A DNA stretch of 46,538 nt, from contig JAHZMA010000076.1 of the NCBI GenBank assembly GCA_022599575.1, forward strand, positions 1 through 46,538, in the 5' to 3' direction. The translations under genes and the position numbers were made by a program. Shown here in pieces: positions 25,905 to 35,900 of the stretch; the stretch's first letter is position 1, and each line of letters starts with the position of its first letter. The notes beneath the pieces were generated by a model that was given only the letters and a program-made list of their open reading frames with translations, was not told the DNA's origin and made no database searches. This stretch comes from Alphaproteobacteria bacterium (lineage in GTDB: Bacteria; Pseudomonadota; Alphaproteobacteria; JABAAW01; JAHZMA01).

Positions 25905-27491
25905 ATGAGTGATTTATTATTTCGCTGTTCGGTTGACGGACAGGATAAAATATTTACATCGGAATGCAATTTATTTTTAAGCAAATTAATAGAAAATTTT
26001 GCTAACCCGATTCGCGAGGTCTTGCAAGCGCGTCAAACACGTCAGCAAGCTTTTGATGCTGGCGACATGCCAGATTTTGACCCCACAACAGCCGCTATTC
26101 GCAACCAAGATTGGCAAGTTGCCCCGCTACCTGCCGATTTACAAGACCGCAGGCTGGAAATTACGGGTCCGCCATCTGATAAAAAAATGGTGATTAACGC
26201 GCTCAATGCCAATGTAAAATGTTTCATGGCTGATTTTGAAGATTCCATGTCGCCGATTTGGAAAAATGTGGTGGCAGGGCAAATCAATTTACGCGATGCT
26301 GTGCGTGGCACTATCAGTTACGATGCACCCGATACGGGCAAACATTATCAGCTAAATGATGAAACCGCTTTGTTGCTGTGCCGTGTGCGCGGGCTACATC
26401 TGCCCGAAGCGCATATCACTTTTAATGGCGACATTGTGCCTGCTTGCCTGATAGATTTTGGTTGTTATTTGTTTCACAACCATCAAGCTTTGCGCGATAA
26501 AGGCACGGGCGTTTATTATTATATCCCGAAATTAGAACATTATACCGAAGCCAGAATCTGGGCAAATATTTTTGCCTTTGCAGAAAATGAATTACAACTG
26601 CCAAAAAGCACGATTCGCGCCACCATGCTGATTGAAACTTTTCCTGCTGTGTTTCAGATGGATGAAATATTGTACGAATTGCGCGATTATGCAGCCGCCT
26701 TAAATTGTGGGCGTTGGGATTATATTTTCAGCTTCATCAAAACCTTGGGTTTGCATAAGCAATTTTTGCTTGCCGACCGTAGCACCCTCACCATGAATGC
26801 GCCGTTTCTTTCGGCTTATTCGCGCTTGCTAATTAAAACCTGTCATAGGCGTGGCGTGTTGGCGATGGGCGGTATGGCGGCCTTTATCCCCTCACGTGAC
26901 GAGGCGGTGAATAAGCTTGCGATGCAAAAAGTGCAGAACGATAAGACCCTGGAAGCTAATAACGGACATGATGGCACATGGATTGCCCACCCTGGTCTTG
27001 CGCCGATTGCCTATGATGCGTTTAACGCGGTGTTAGGGGATAATAAAAACCAGATGAGCATCACCCGTGCGAATGATAACATCACTACTCAAGATTTATA
27101 TGAGTTGCCTGAATTTAATGCAAGCGAAGCTTCGGTGCGCGATAATATTAAAATCGCGTTGCAATATATTGAGGCATGGCTTGATGGCGATGGCTGTCGG
27201 GCGATTTATAATTTGATGGAAGATGCGGCAACGGCTGAAATATCGCGTTCGTCAATCTGGCAACTTGCGAAACATCAGGCGGTGCTAGATAGCGGTAAAA
27301 TTATGGATAAAGCAACCATCACCACATTGATTGATGAAGAAGTTTTGGTGGTGAAACAAGAATTAGGCGAAAGATTTAACGAAACAGGCTTTGCCAAAGC
27401 AAGAGATATATTCGAAGCACTCATCTTCACCGATAATTGCCCAAGCTTCTTAACGCTCCCTTGCTATGATGAGATTGTGGCGGGCGATTAA
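25905..27491 (+). CDS. aceB: Malate synthase A
   Basis: This 528-residue protein has the length and motifs of malate synthase A: FMADFEDSMSPIW near residue 108, YYYIPKLEHYTEARIW, the Mg-binding glutamate in MLIETFPAVFQMDEILYELRDY, GRWDYIFSFIK, and MGGMAAFIPSRD near residue 325. It condenses glyoxylate with acetyl-CoA to malate. Here it gives a second outlet for glyoxylate from purine breakdown, besides the bhc enzymes; isocitrate lyase is not in the window. A near-consensus promoter lies just upstream. Its last ~125 bases reappear, decayed, at 29141-29265 beyond the next gene. Confidence 0.95.
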   Translation: MSDLLFRCSVDGQDKIFTSECNLFLSKLIENFANPIREVLQARQTRQQAFDAGDMPDFDPTTAAIRNQDWQVAPLPADLQDRRLEITGPPSDKKMVINALNANVKCFMADFEDSMSPIWKNVVAGQINLRDAVRGTISYDAPDTGKHYQLNDETALLLCRVRGLHLPEAHITFNGDIVPACLIDFGCYLFHNHQALRDKGTGVYYYIPKLEHYTEARIWANIFAFAENELQLPKSTIRATMLIETFPAVFQMDEILYELRDYAAALNCGRWDYIFSFIKTLGLHKQFLLADRSTLTMNAPFLSAYSRLLIKTCHRRGVLAMGGMAAFIPSRDEAVNKLAMQKVQNDKTLEANNGHDGTWIAHPGLAPIAYDAFNAVLGDNKNQMSITRANDNITTQDLYELPEFNASEASVRDNIKIALQYIEAWLDGDGCRAIYNLMEDAATAEISRSSIWQLAKHQAVLDSGKIMDKATITTLIDEEVLVVKQELGERFNETGFAKARDIFEALIFTDNCPSFLTLPCYDEIVAGD

Positions 27492-27582
27492 AATGCTATC
27501 ATTGCATTAAGCAATCTCTTTGACATTATAGTTTAGATACTTTATAACAGCCATAAAAATAACATCTCGTTAATAAAAATGG

Positions 27583-29115
27583 ATGAATAATGAAAATAAC
27601 ATTATGAAAACATTCAACTTGCATAAATTATACAACATTATATTTTTGACATTACAAGATAAAGATAAATGTCTTAAAGTTGCATGTCTATTAGGTTTTA
27701 TTTATTTTATTATATCCTTTATAACACAAAATCCCGCCATTTTAACATTAGTATTGGGGCAACAACCGCTCGTTAAAGAAACGGGCTATCTCAATATGCC
27801 AGTCATCAAAATGGCAGTATACCCTTTCATATTGCATATATCGCAAATGATTGGTTTAACCATCAATCAAATATACTATCTACAACTTTTATTCTTTTCC
27901 ATCGCTCTGGCTTATTTACTCTATTATTTATTATATTTCCGCAAGCCATTTATCATGGTGATGATATTCTTTATTGCAATTACCATTAATTTTTATATTG
28001 CGCGTTTTCATTTTGCTTTAATCACAGAAAGCTTTAGCTTTTCAGTCATTTGCTTATTTTTAGCCAACTGGTTGAAATATTTTCATTCCCATAAAATAAA
28101 AGATTTAATATGGACTGGAATATTTGTAGGCTTATTATTAACGATAAGGCTTGCTTTTCTACCTTTTCTGGTGGGAATAATCTGTTCTACATGTCTGTTA
28201 AAAATATCATTAACCGCTCCATATCCATGGCGTGATACCGTTAAAAAAACCTTGTTGGGGGTAATATTACCCGTTCTAGCCATGCAGTTGCTAGAAAACG
28301 CAATCTTTTTTTCTTATCATGATAAACGCAGCAGCAACATAGTACGTGACCATAGCTATGGCAGAGCCTTTACTTTTATTTTATTGAAAGACTTTTCTCC
28401 TGATAATGTGTCGCCTCCGATAAAACCGATTATCACACAAGCACAACAAGAATTTAGCGCGGTAACAACTTGGTACCAGAATCTCAAAATAAATGGTATC
28501 AATCAAACTTGTGCAAAATTAAGATTTTACGGCATGATTGAAGATTTTTCATATACTGGGAATAGAAAATTCTTAAATGAGGCATTCAGAGAATTGGTTA
28601 AAAAAAGCGATGCTACAAGCCATATTGTTCAAAAATCTGTTGGCATAAGCACCTTGCTTAAAAATCCAGATTTATGGTTACGTAGTAGTATCATTCACTA
28701 TTTTGGTAGCTTTTGTTTAGGGGTGGCAGGTAATTTTCCGCAATATTATGATGCTGAAATTTTATCTGCATTATTTCCTAATTTTAATCCTCCTAAATAT
28801 CCTATTATCCTTTATTATGCCTTTGTTGCTTTAGGGATGGCATTATTCTTCGTCACACTATTCTATGGCGGATTGTTTATATGGGTTTGCATTGGTAAAT
28901 TTTATCAAAAACTTCCCGCTAAATTCAAAGCACCATCACTGGCAAAAAATGAGATATTCGCCATGCATCTATTATTATGGATACAAGGCTATCAAATATT
29001 TACGTCATTAACGGCAACATTTACCCCACGCTATTTAATGATTAGCTACCCGATGACTATTTTGGCATTGCTACTGATTGGCTTTGCTTGGATAAAACGG
29101 TTGCATAAGAGATGA
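27583..29115 (+). CDS. Polytopic membrane protein of unknown function
   Basis: This is a 510-residue product (or 503 from the ATG at 27604) with many hydrophobic segments, including LLGFIYFIISFI near residue 37, LLFFSIALAYLLYYLLYF near 105, FIMVMIFFIAITINFYIA near 125, and three at the C-terminus after residue 390. A soluble stretch lies at about 250-365. The shape recalls GT-C type membrane glycosyltransferases, but I do not see the early acidic catalytic motif, so no function is claimed. It is more AT-rich than aceB. It sits between aceB and a duplicated 3' aceB fragment, which suggests it arrived by insertion or recombination at that point. Confidence 0.7.
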   Translation: MNNENNIMKTFNLHKLYNIIFLTLQDKDKCLKVACLLGFIYFIISFITQNPAILTLVLGQQPLVKETGYLNMPVIKMAVYPFILHISQMIGLTINQIYYLQLLFFSIALAYLLYYLLYFRKPFIMVMIFFIAITINFYIARFHFALITESFSFSVICLFLANWLKYFHSHKIKDLIWTGIFVGLLLTIRLAFLPFLVGIICSTCLLKISLTAPYPWRDTVKKTLLGVILPVLAMQLLENAIFFSYHDKRSSNIVRDHSYGRAFTFILLKDFSPDNVSPPIKPIITQAQQEFSAVTTWYQNLKINGINQTCAKLRFYGMIEDFSYTGNRKFLNEAFRELVKKSDATSHIVQKSVGISTLLKNPDLWLRSSIIHYFGSFCLGVAGNFPQYYDAEILSALFPNFNPPKYPIILYYAFVALGMALFFVTLFYGGLFIWVCIGKFYQKLPAKFKAPSLAKNEIFAMHLLLWIQGYQIFTSLTATFTPRYLMISYPMTILALLLIGFAWIKRLHKR

Positions 29116-29139
29116 TATTATTTACATTCTATAACAAAA

Positions 29140-29265
29140 ATTGATGAAGAGCTTTTGGTGGTGAAACAAGAATTAGACGCGACATTTAACGAAACAGGCT
29201 TTGCCAAAGCAAGAAATATATTTTAGGCACTCATCTTCACCGATAATTGCCCAAGCTTCTTAACC
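29140..29265 (+). pseudogene. Duplicated, decayed 3' fragment of aceB
   Basis: Positions 29141-29265 align without gaps to 27331-27455 at a constant offset of 1810, with about ten mismatches in 125 bases by hand count. The fragment would encode IDEELLVVKQELDATFNETG, but an in-frame TAG at 29224-29226 stops it. It has no start of its own. Together with intact aceB it forms a direct repeat flanking the membrane-protein gene. Confidence 0.9.
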
Positions 29266-29289
29266 TTGCCGTGACACTCACCTCCTTCC

Positions 29290-29670
29290 CTCGTCATTCC
29301 GTGCCGATCCCACTATGTACCATCGGCAAGGTGAGCGCGCCATCGGTACAAGCGCGAGCCTTGCTAACTATTGAGAAGGGATAAGAGGGAATCCACAATG
29401 CAGGGGCAAAGCCCCTACAAGAATACAGCCCTTGTGTTGATTACTCTCGACAAGCACCTCCGCTAGTTTTGAGTAATCTAGCGACACGCTAGGTATGGGT
29501 ATTGAGTATGGCGGGGGGATTATCAAGGGGGGTTCTGGCAAGAGGCGTCTGCTTGGCAAATTGTCCAACGGACATAAATTTGACAAGCGCGCATCGAGAA
29601 GCCAGACCGCACCCCCCTTGATACTATGAAAGCCATAGCAACACGCCCCCCATATATTAATGTATCGCAA
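29290..29670 (+). repeat. Left copy of a long inverted repeat element
   Basis: This copy matches the reverse complement of about 32515-32885 over several blocks: ACCATCGGCAAGGTGAGCGC, TAAGAGGGAATCCACAATGC, GGCGGGGGGATTATCAAGGG, CCCCCCTTGATACTATGA and GCCCCCCATATA. Between blocks it is diverged. It contains its own hairpin, TATCAAGGGGGG (29521-29532) with CCCCCCTTGATA (29612-29623), extended inside by TCTGGC/GCCAGA (29534-29539 with 29601-29606). It has no transposase and no plausible gene. The rest of 29671-29906 is AT-rich and shows no identifiable feature. Confidence 0.8.
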
Positions 29671-29906
29671 CACGCACTTCTGCCAGTATTGACGAATCTA
29701 ACAACATACTCCGCACTTTGTGCCACACGCCCCGAAAACGCACTCCTTGATATTATGAAAAAATCTTTGTTTTTATATTTATTAAGAATGAGGTATCCTT
29801 AAATAATATTAATATAATTTTATTAGCATAATTGTTAGAAATAAAATAAAATGAAGCTAACCTATAATTTAACTAGCAAAGCAAGATAGAAATAGTAGAT
29901 TAAAAA

Positions 29907-31988
29907 ATGGAAAATAATATTATTATAACAAGAGATAATGCAGAAAAATATTTGGATGAAATTATTTTGGAAACGGATAAACATAAAAATGAATTTGGTT
30001 TTTTACCATTCTCTGCTTATAAAGCTTTTGCTGATAAAAAAAATATTTATGTTGCATTAGTAAAGGATAAATATGCTGGACATATTTTAGTTAATACTCC
30101 TAATGGGACAGAGGCTAAAATTAGACAAACCTATTGCAAAACAGAGTATAGAAAAGAAGGAATAGCTTCTAAACTTATTGAAACGCTTATAAAAGATTTA
30201 GAAAAGAAAAATTATTTATCAGTTACTGCGCGGATAGCATCAGAATTAGAGGTGGCAAATCATTTTTATAAAAAGCATGGTTTCCACTTAATAAAAACTG
30301 TTGAGGGTGGTAAAGTAAAAAAGCGCAGTATTAATATAAGATGCAAATCGTTAGATACAAATAATCTCTTTTCTAATGACCCTTTGTGGGTGCAACAAGC
30401 TGAAACGATACCTACATTTGATATTGTATCTACGACATCATTAAAAAAAACTGAAAAATTTATTCTTGATGTTAATGTTATTTTAGATGCTTGTAACACT
30501 GACCGCGAAGCACATTACGATGCTTCTTATATTTTATGTAGCGCATTATCTCATAAGTTTAAGATATATATCACCCATGAATGTAAGAAAGAATTAGCAA
30601 GGCATGAAAGAGAAAATGACCCACTATTAGCCTTTACAAAAACCGCCCCTCTTCTTAATTATAAGAACCAACAAAAATATGAAGAAAATACCAACAGCAT
30701 TTTGAAAATTATTTTTAATAAAACCAGTTTTAGCGATAGAGAAGTATCAGATGCAAAACATTTAGCAATTGCAGTTGACAATAGGGTGGATGGTTTTATT
30801 ACGCGAGATGAGAAAATAATCAAAGCAAGTAAAAAATTGCGTGAAAGATACAACATATCAGTAATACATCCAGATGATATTGTTCGTTCGTATGAAAATG
30901 AGATGGTCATTCCTACATACCTCTATTCAGAGAAACAGTCAATTCTTATTGAAGATGATATCACACAATATCATGATATAATTAGTAGCCGACTAGCAGA
31001 TACAAATCATAGACAAGATATTAATAGCGGTATTATCATTAAAGAAGATAATATTATTGTTACGATTTTACTTTATGAGCAAATAAATAAATTTACATAT
31101 AATTTGTTTTTAATAATTCTTGATAATGTAGCAGATATTTCTGCGATTGCAATAGAGCTAGCAATTAATAAATTTATTGATTCAATTACGGATAAACTTC
31201 CAGTTATTATTGATTTAACTATAATCGCAACAGCAGATTTAAGATTGACGATGTTGTTAAAGGAATTAGGTTTTCAAAAAAAAGGTGAACAACGTTTTGA
31301 AAAATTAGTGATAGGAAAAATCTTGTTTAATGATAATTGGGCAAGCATCACTAAACAAATTGCAGAAAATTCAAAATTGAAATTCGCCTCTACCTTGCCA
31401 AAATACACTGATTCACGACAATTAATAATACTTCATGATGATAATAAACAAGTCAATTTTCCATATGAACATTACTATCATTATTTTTCACCTATCATGC
31501 TTGTTTTGCCACAACAAAAAGGGTTGATAATTCCAATAAGGAAACAATTTGCTGAAAAACTTTTGATAGCGCCTCACACATTATTTGATGGTATAAATCC
31601 AGTAATATATTCAAAAAAAATATATTACATTGATGCTAGTAGGAAAAAAATCTTCAACCAACCAAGACAACCTTTGCTATTTTATGAATCTAATAAAGAT
31701 GGTGGCAAAAAAGCAATAATTGGCATAGCCAGTTTTAGGGAGTGTTTTCCACATATTGACGGATATTACAACGATAGGGGAGTTCTAAATGATAAATTTT
31801 CTGCCATTAATAAAATAGAACGCTTGCAGATTGTCATTGAATTTGATAATTTTATCGCGTTTAGAAACCCTATATCTTTTAAGCAATTAAATGAGATGGG
31901 AATTGCAAAACCAGCCGCTAACTTTGTAACTGTTAGTGAGATTGGCTATCATAATTTAATTAAAATTATAAGGATTGGCACTGAATAG
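29907..31988 (+). CDS. Multidomain GNAT acetyltransferase - PIN nuclease - PUA-like protein, unknown role
   Basis: This is a 693-residue protein, visibly AT-rich. Residues 1-150 resemble a GNAT acetyltransferase: the acetyl-CoA loop YRKEGIASKLIETLI is near 81-95, followed by ANHFYKKHGFHLIKT. Residues about 184-330 look like a PIN-type RNase: FILDVNVILDAC (Asp188), HECKKELARHE (Glu229), SDAKHLAIAVDNRVDGFITRDEK split across Asp282 and Asp301. All four acidic positions are present, so the nuclease is probably active. Residues about 345-475 have a second, degenerate GNAT-like segment (LLKELGFQKKGEQRFEKLVI). The C-terminal ~160 residues (LLFYESNKDGGKKAIIGIAS) suggest a PUA/EVE-like RNA-binding fold, the weakest assignment. 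The ASCH gene follows after two bases. Domain calls are by eye; the combination is not one I recognise. Confidence 0.7.
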   Translation: MENNIIITRDNAEKYLDEIILETDKHKNEFGFLPFSAYKAFADKKNIYVALVKDKYAGHILVNTPNGTEAKIRQTYCKTEYRKEGIASKLIETLIKDLEKKNYLSVTARIASELEVANHFYKKHGFHLIKTVEGGKVKKRSINIRCKSLDTNNLFSNDPLWVQQAETIPTFDIVSTTSLKKTEKFILDVNVILDACNTDREAHYDASYILCSALSHKFKIYITHECKKELARHERENDPLLAFTKTAPLLNYKNQQKYEENTNSILKIIFNKTSFSDREVSDAKHLAIAVDNRVDGFITRDEKIIKASKKLRERYNISVIHPDDIVRSYENEMVIPTYLYSEKQSILIEDDITQYHDIISSRLADTNHRQDINSGIIIKEDNIIVTILLYEQINKFTYNLFLIILDNVADISAIAIELAINKFIDSITDKLPVIIDLTIIATADLRLTMLLKELGFQKKGEQRFEKLVIGKILFNDNWASITKQIAENSKLKFASTLPKYTDSRQLIILHDDNKQVNFPYEHYYHYFSPIMLVLPQQKGLIIPIRKQFAEKLLIAPHTLFDGINPVIYSKKIYYIDASRKKIFNQPRQPLLFYESNKDGGKKAIIGIASFRECFPHIDGYYNDRGVLNDKFSAINKIERLQIVIEFDNFIAFRNPISFKQLNEMGIAKPAANFVTVSEIGYHNLIKIIRIGTE

Positions 31989-31990
31989 AA

Positions 31991-32425
31991 ATGACTGACA
32001 ATATTTTAATATCAATTCATAACACGCATATCAATAACATTCTTGCAGGCAACAAAACAATTGAGTTGCGAAGACGCACTATTCATGTCAAAAATGGGAC
32101 AGGTTTGTGGATATATAATACAATGCCCTTCGGGCGATTAGAAGCTTATGCTGTAATATCTAATGTTCATACTGATACCCCTTGCAATATTTGGAGTAAG
32201 CATAAGAAGCAAGTAGGTATACCAAAAAAAATATATGATGAGTATTTTGCTGATAGTAACATAGCATGTGCGATTGAATTAGATAAAATTATAAAAGTAA
32301 AAAAAACATTAGATCTACGAACAATCAGGGAAGAATTAGGAAGTTTTCACCCCCCTCAATTCTTCAAACGTTTGGACAATGATAGCAAAGAGTTAGACTT
32401 ATTTGTGTGTGCTTTGAATTGCTAA
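31991..32425 (+). CDS. ASCH-domain protein
   Basis: This 144-residue protein starts two bases after the GNAT-PIN stop codon, so the two are surely co-translated. The N-terminal ILISIHNTHINNILAGNKTIELRRR, with the basic cluster at residues 26-29, and the following GLWIYNTMPFGRLEAYAVI are typical of ASCH domains, which share the PUA fold and have been proposed to bind RNA. It could be a regulator or antitoxin of the larger protein, or an accessory RNA-binding subunit; nothing in the sequence decides. It has the same AT-rich base use as its partner. Confidence 0.8.
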   Translation: MTDNILISIHNTHINNILAGNKTIELRRRTIHVKNGTGLWIYNTMPFGRLEAYAVISNVHTDTPCNIWSKHKKQVGIPKKIYDEYFADSNIACAIELDKIIKVKKTLDLRTIREELGSFHPPQFFKRLDNDSKELDLFVCALNC

Positions 32426-32514
32426 TTATATGCGATAAAAAATATTAACAAAGATACTATGATACACCTCAATAAAATCTCTCTCTATCATAACCCCAAC
32501 ACAGCCACCGTGCA

Positions 32515-32885
32515 TGCCTCATCACATTATTATATGGGGGGCTTTGCGGCTTGGCGTCATAGTATCAAGGGGGGGGGGCGACTTCACTTCTCGGTCGCGA
32601 GGCATAAGCCCGCTCCCTTGTGAAGACCCCCCTTGATAATCCCCCCGCCTTGCTCAAAACTAGAATATCGCATGTTGCGATTACTCAATACTAGCGATGG
32701 TGTGAGTTTCGTCATACGCATCACAAAATCTGTATTTTTGTGGGGCTTGCCCCGCATTGTGGATTCCCTCTTATCCCCTCTTAATAGTTAGCAAGGTTCG
32801 CGCTTGTACCAGTGGCGCGCTCACCTTGCCGATGGTACTATAGTGGCGTAAAATTGCACATTGGCAGGGAACGACGAAAGAGAGT
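32515..32885 (-). repeat. Right copy of the long inverted repeat element
   Basis: This is the inverted counterpart of 29290-29670. It carries the same hairpin stem, TATCAAGGGGGG (32563-32574) with CCCCCCTTGATA (32627-32638), extended by CTTCAC/GTGAAG (32582-32587 with 32620-32625), though the loop differs. A smaller palindrome lies near 32740-32755 (GGGGCTTGCCCC). Almost all of the 508-base gap between the ASCH gene and gltB is taken up by this element; I see no gene in it. Confidence 0.8.
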
Positions 32886-32933
32886 AGCGTGTCGCACACG
32901 GGATTTCGGCAGGCTCAATCACCTACGCAGATG

Positions 32934-35900
32934 TTACTCCGCCGCGACTGCCGATAAAGACGAAAGCGCACTAATCGGGTGCGCTAAGCGACTCACCATT
33001 TCGTGAGGTATCACATGGAAGAAATAGTCGCGTTGAATTTCCCAATCAAGCAAGATATTCTCCGCATGTTTTGACCCTGTTAGGCGATGATGCGTTTCAA
33101 TTTTTTGCTTAATATGCGCTTGCCAAAAATCATCAGTAGCAGGCACAAAATGCACCGATTCTTGATTGATGAGATGCTCTGAATCAGCCAAATCCTTGCC
33201 ATATAAAAACGCGTGACCGCCCGTCATGCCCGCGCCAAAATTACGCCCAATCGCGCCCAACACCAGCACCTCGCCACCCGTCATATACTCACAGCCATTA
33301 TTGCCGATGCCCTCAACCACCGCATTCGCGCCCGAATTACGCACCGCAAACCTTTGCCCCGCCGTGCCTGCCGCATACAGCTTGCCCGCCGTTGCGCCAT
33401 ACAGCACCGTATTGCCCATAATGCTATTTTGGTTTGAAGCAATACTTGCCCGCCTATAAGGGTGGATAATAATAATCCCGCCCGAAAGCCCTTTGCCGAC
33501 ATAATCATTGGCATCGCCCGTAAGATGCAGGGTTAGCCCCTTCACCGCAAACGCGCCAAATGATTGCCCCGCCCAGCCTTTCAATTTAAGATAAAGCTGA
33601 TTATCGGGTAATTTATCCATGCCATATTTGCGCGTGATTGCCGAACTTAACCTTGCGCCCACCGTGCGGTCGGTATTGCGAATGTTGTAAGAAAGCTCGA
33701 TTTTCTCATTATGGTCAAAAAATGGCTTGGCATCTTTAATCATCTGGATATCCACGCCATCAGGCACGGGGTTACGCGTTTCGCGCTTGCAAATTTGATT
33801 TTTCTGCTCCATCTTAAACAGTAACGCATTCAAATCCAAATCATCTAAATCCACATTGCCACGCGAGACCTGCCATAATAAATCGGTGCGACCAATCACT
33901 TCTTCCAGCGATGAAACGCCAAGCGATGATAGAATATCGCGCACTTCTTCAGCAATGAAAGTCATTAAGTTAATCACTTTTTCTGGCGTGCCCGTAAATT
34001 TTTCGCGCAAACTCTCATCTTGCGTACAAACCCCAACAGGGCAAGTGTTAGAATGGCACTGCCTCACCATGATACAGCCCATCGCCACCAAAGCGGCTGT
34101 GCCGATACCATATTCTTCCGCGCCCAATATCGCCGCCATCACCACATCGCGCCCTGTTTTGATACCGCCATCGGTGCGTAACTTTACCTTATGGCGCAGA
34201 TTATTTAGCATGAGCACCTGATGCACTTCGCTTAAGCCCATCTCCCACGGTAGTCCCGCATATTTGATAGATGATTGCGGCGATGCGCCCGTGCCACCCG
34301 AATGCCCCGAAATCAAAATCGTATCAGCATGGGCTTTGGCAACCCCTGCTGCCACCGTGCCAATGCCCGAACGCGCAACCAGTTTGACGCACACTTCCGC
34401 ATCAGGGTTAATCTGTTTCAAATCATAAATCAGCTGTGCCAAATCTTCGATAGAATAAATATCGTGATGCGGTGGTGGGCTAATCAAGGTTACGCCTTCG
34501 GTGGAATGCCGAAGCCGTGCAATCAGCGGTGATACTTTATGTCCCGGTAATTGTCCGCCCTCGCCCGGTTTTGCACCTTGCGCCATTTTGATTTCAATCT
34601 CGCGGCAATTATTGAGATATTCTGCCGTTACCCCAAACCTGCCCGATGCCACCTGCTTAATGGCAGAGCTAGCATTATCGCCATTGCTTCGTGGCGTAAA
34701 GCGTGCTTTATCTTCACCGCCCTCGCCCGAATCTGAACGCGCACCAATGCGGTTCATGGCAATCGCCAAAGTTTCATGCGCTTCGGGGCTAAGCGCGCCT
34801 AGTGAAATGCCGGGCGCAATGAATTTTTTACGAATTTCAGTTACCGAACTGACATGTTCAAGCGGAATCGCATTGACTTTTTCGTAGCGGAAATCCAACA
34901 AATCGCGTAAGAAAATCGGCTTCATACTATGAATGCCCTTGCTATATTTTTGCCATAATTCGTAAGAATTACGCCCGACCGCTTCTTGCATCACATGCAT
35001 CATTTTGCCATCCCAGCCATGCACATCGCCAGAGCTACGCGCTTTGAGAAAGCCACCAATCGGCAGTAAATTATCACCGCCAGCAAAGGCTTTCTGATGC
35101 TGATTTATCACTTTTTTCTGTAGCCCGCTTAAGCCAACGCCCGATATGCGCGATGGTAGTCCCGGAAAAAATTCTGCCACTAACGAGCGCGATAACCCAA
35201 CCGCTTCAAAATTATAACCGCCCCGATAAGCACCAATAATGGAAATCCCCATTTTAGAGATGATTTTTAGCAAACCTGCATCTATGCCCATGCGGTAATT
35301 ATCTAGCAATTTACCCGCTTCAATATCACCAAAACGCCCTGCGCCATGCAGGCTTAACAATGTTTGTTCCGTTAGCCATGGGAAGATAGTGGTTGCCCCT
35401 ACCCCAATCAGCACTGCCACATTATGCACATCGTAACATTCTGCGGTTTCCACATTAAGCGAACAATAGCTACGCAAGCCTAAATCCAACAAATGCGAAT
35501 GAATTGCACTGGTTGCCAAAATCATCGGGATAATGGCTTTATCTTCGCTCACCTGCCTATCGGTGAGGAATAAATGTATCTTACCCGAACGCGCATATTG
35601 TTCGGCTTCGGTACGGATTCTATGCAAGGCATCGCGCAACCCATACAGGCTATCGGCTTGAAATGTGCAATCTATCATCGCGGTTGCTGTTTTTGGTAAT
35701 ATTTTCTTTAATGCCACACTGCGACCGCTTAAAATAATCGGCGATTCTAATTGCACAATCACATCATCATGGTTTTTATCATCGCCTAGAATATTGCCCT
35801 GATTGCCCAGATGGGTGCGTAGGCTCATCACATAGCGTTCGCGCAAAGAATCCAGTGGCGGGTTGGTGACTTGCGAAAAATCTTGCCTAAAATAATGATG

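Noticed and set aside
29368-29726. Minus-strand open frames of 67-101 codons inside the left repeat element
   Set aside because: They run through hairpin arms, have no ribosome-binding site, and the inverted copy on the right does not preserve the frame.
29290-32885. Composite transposon or insertion sequence
   Set aside because: The inverted repeats are long and diverged, no transposase frame is found in or between them, and no target-site duplication could be recognised. It is kept only as an inverted repeat element with cargo.
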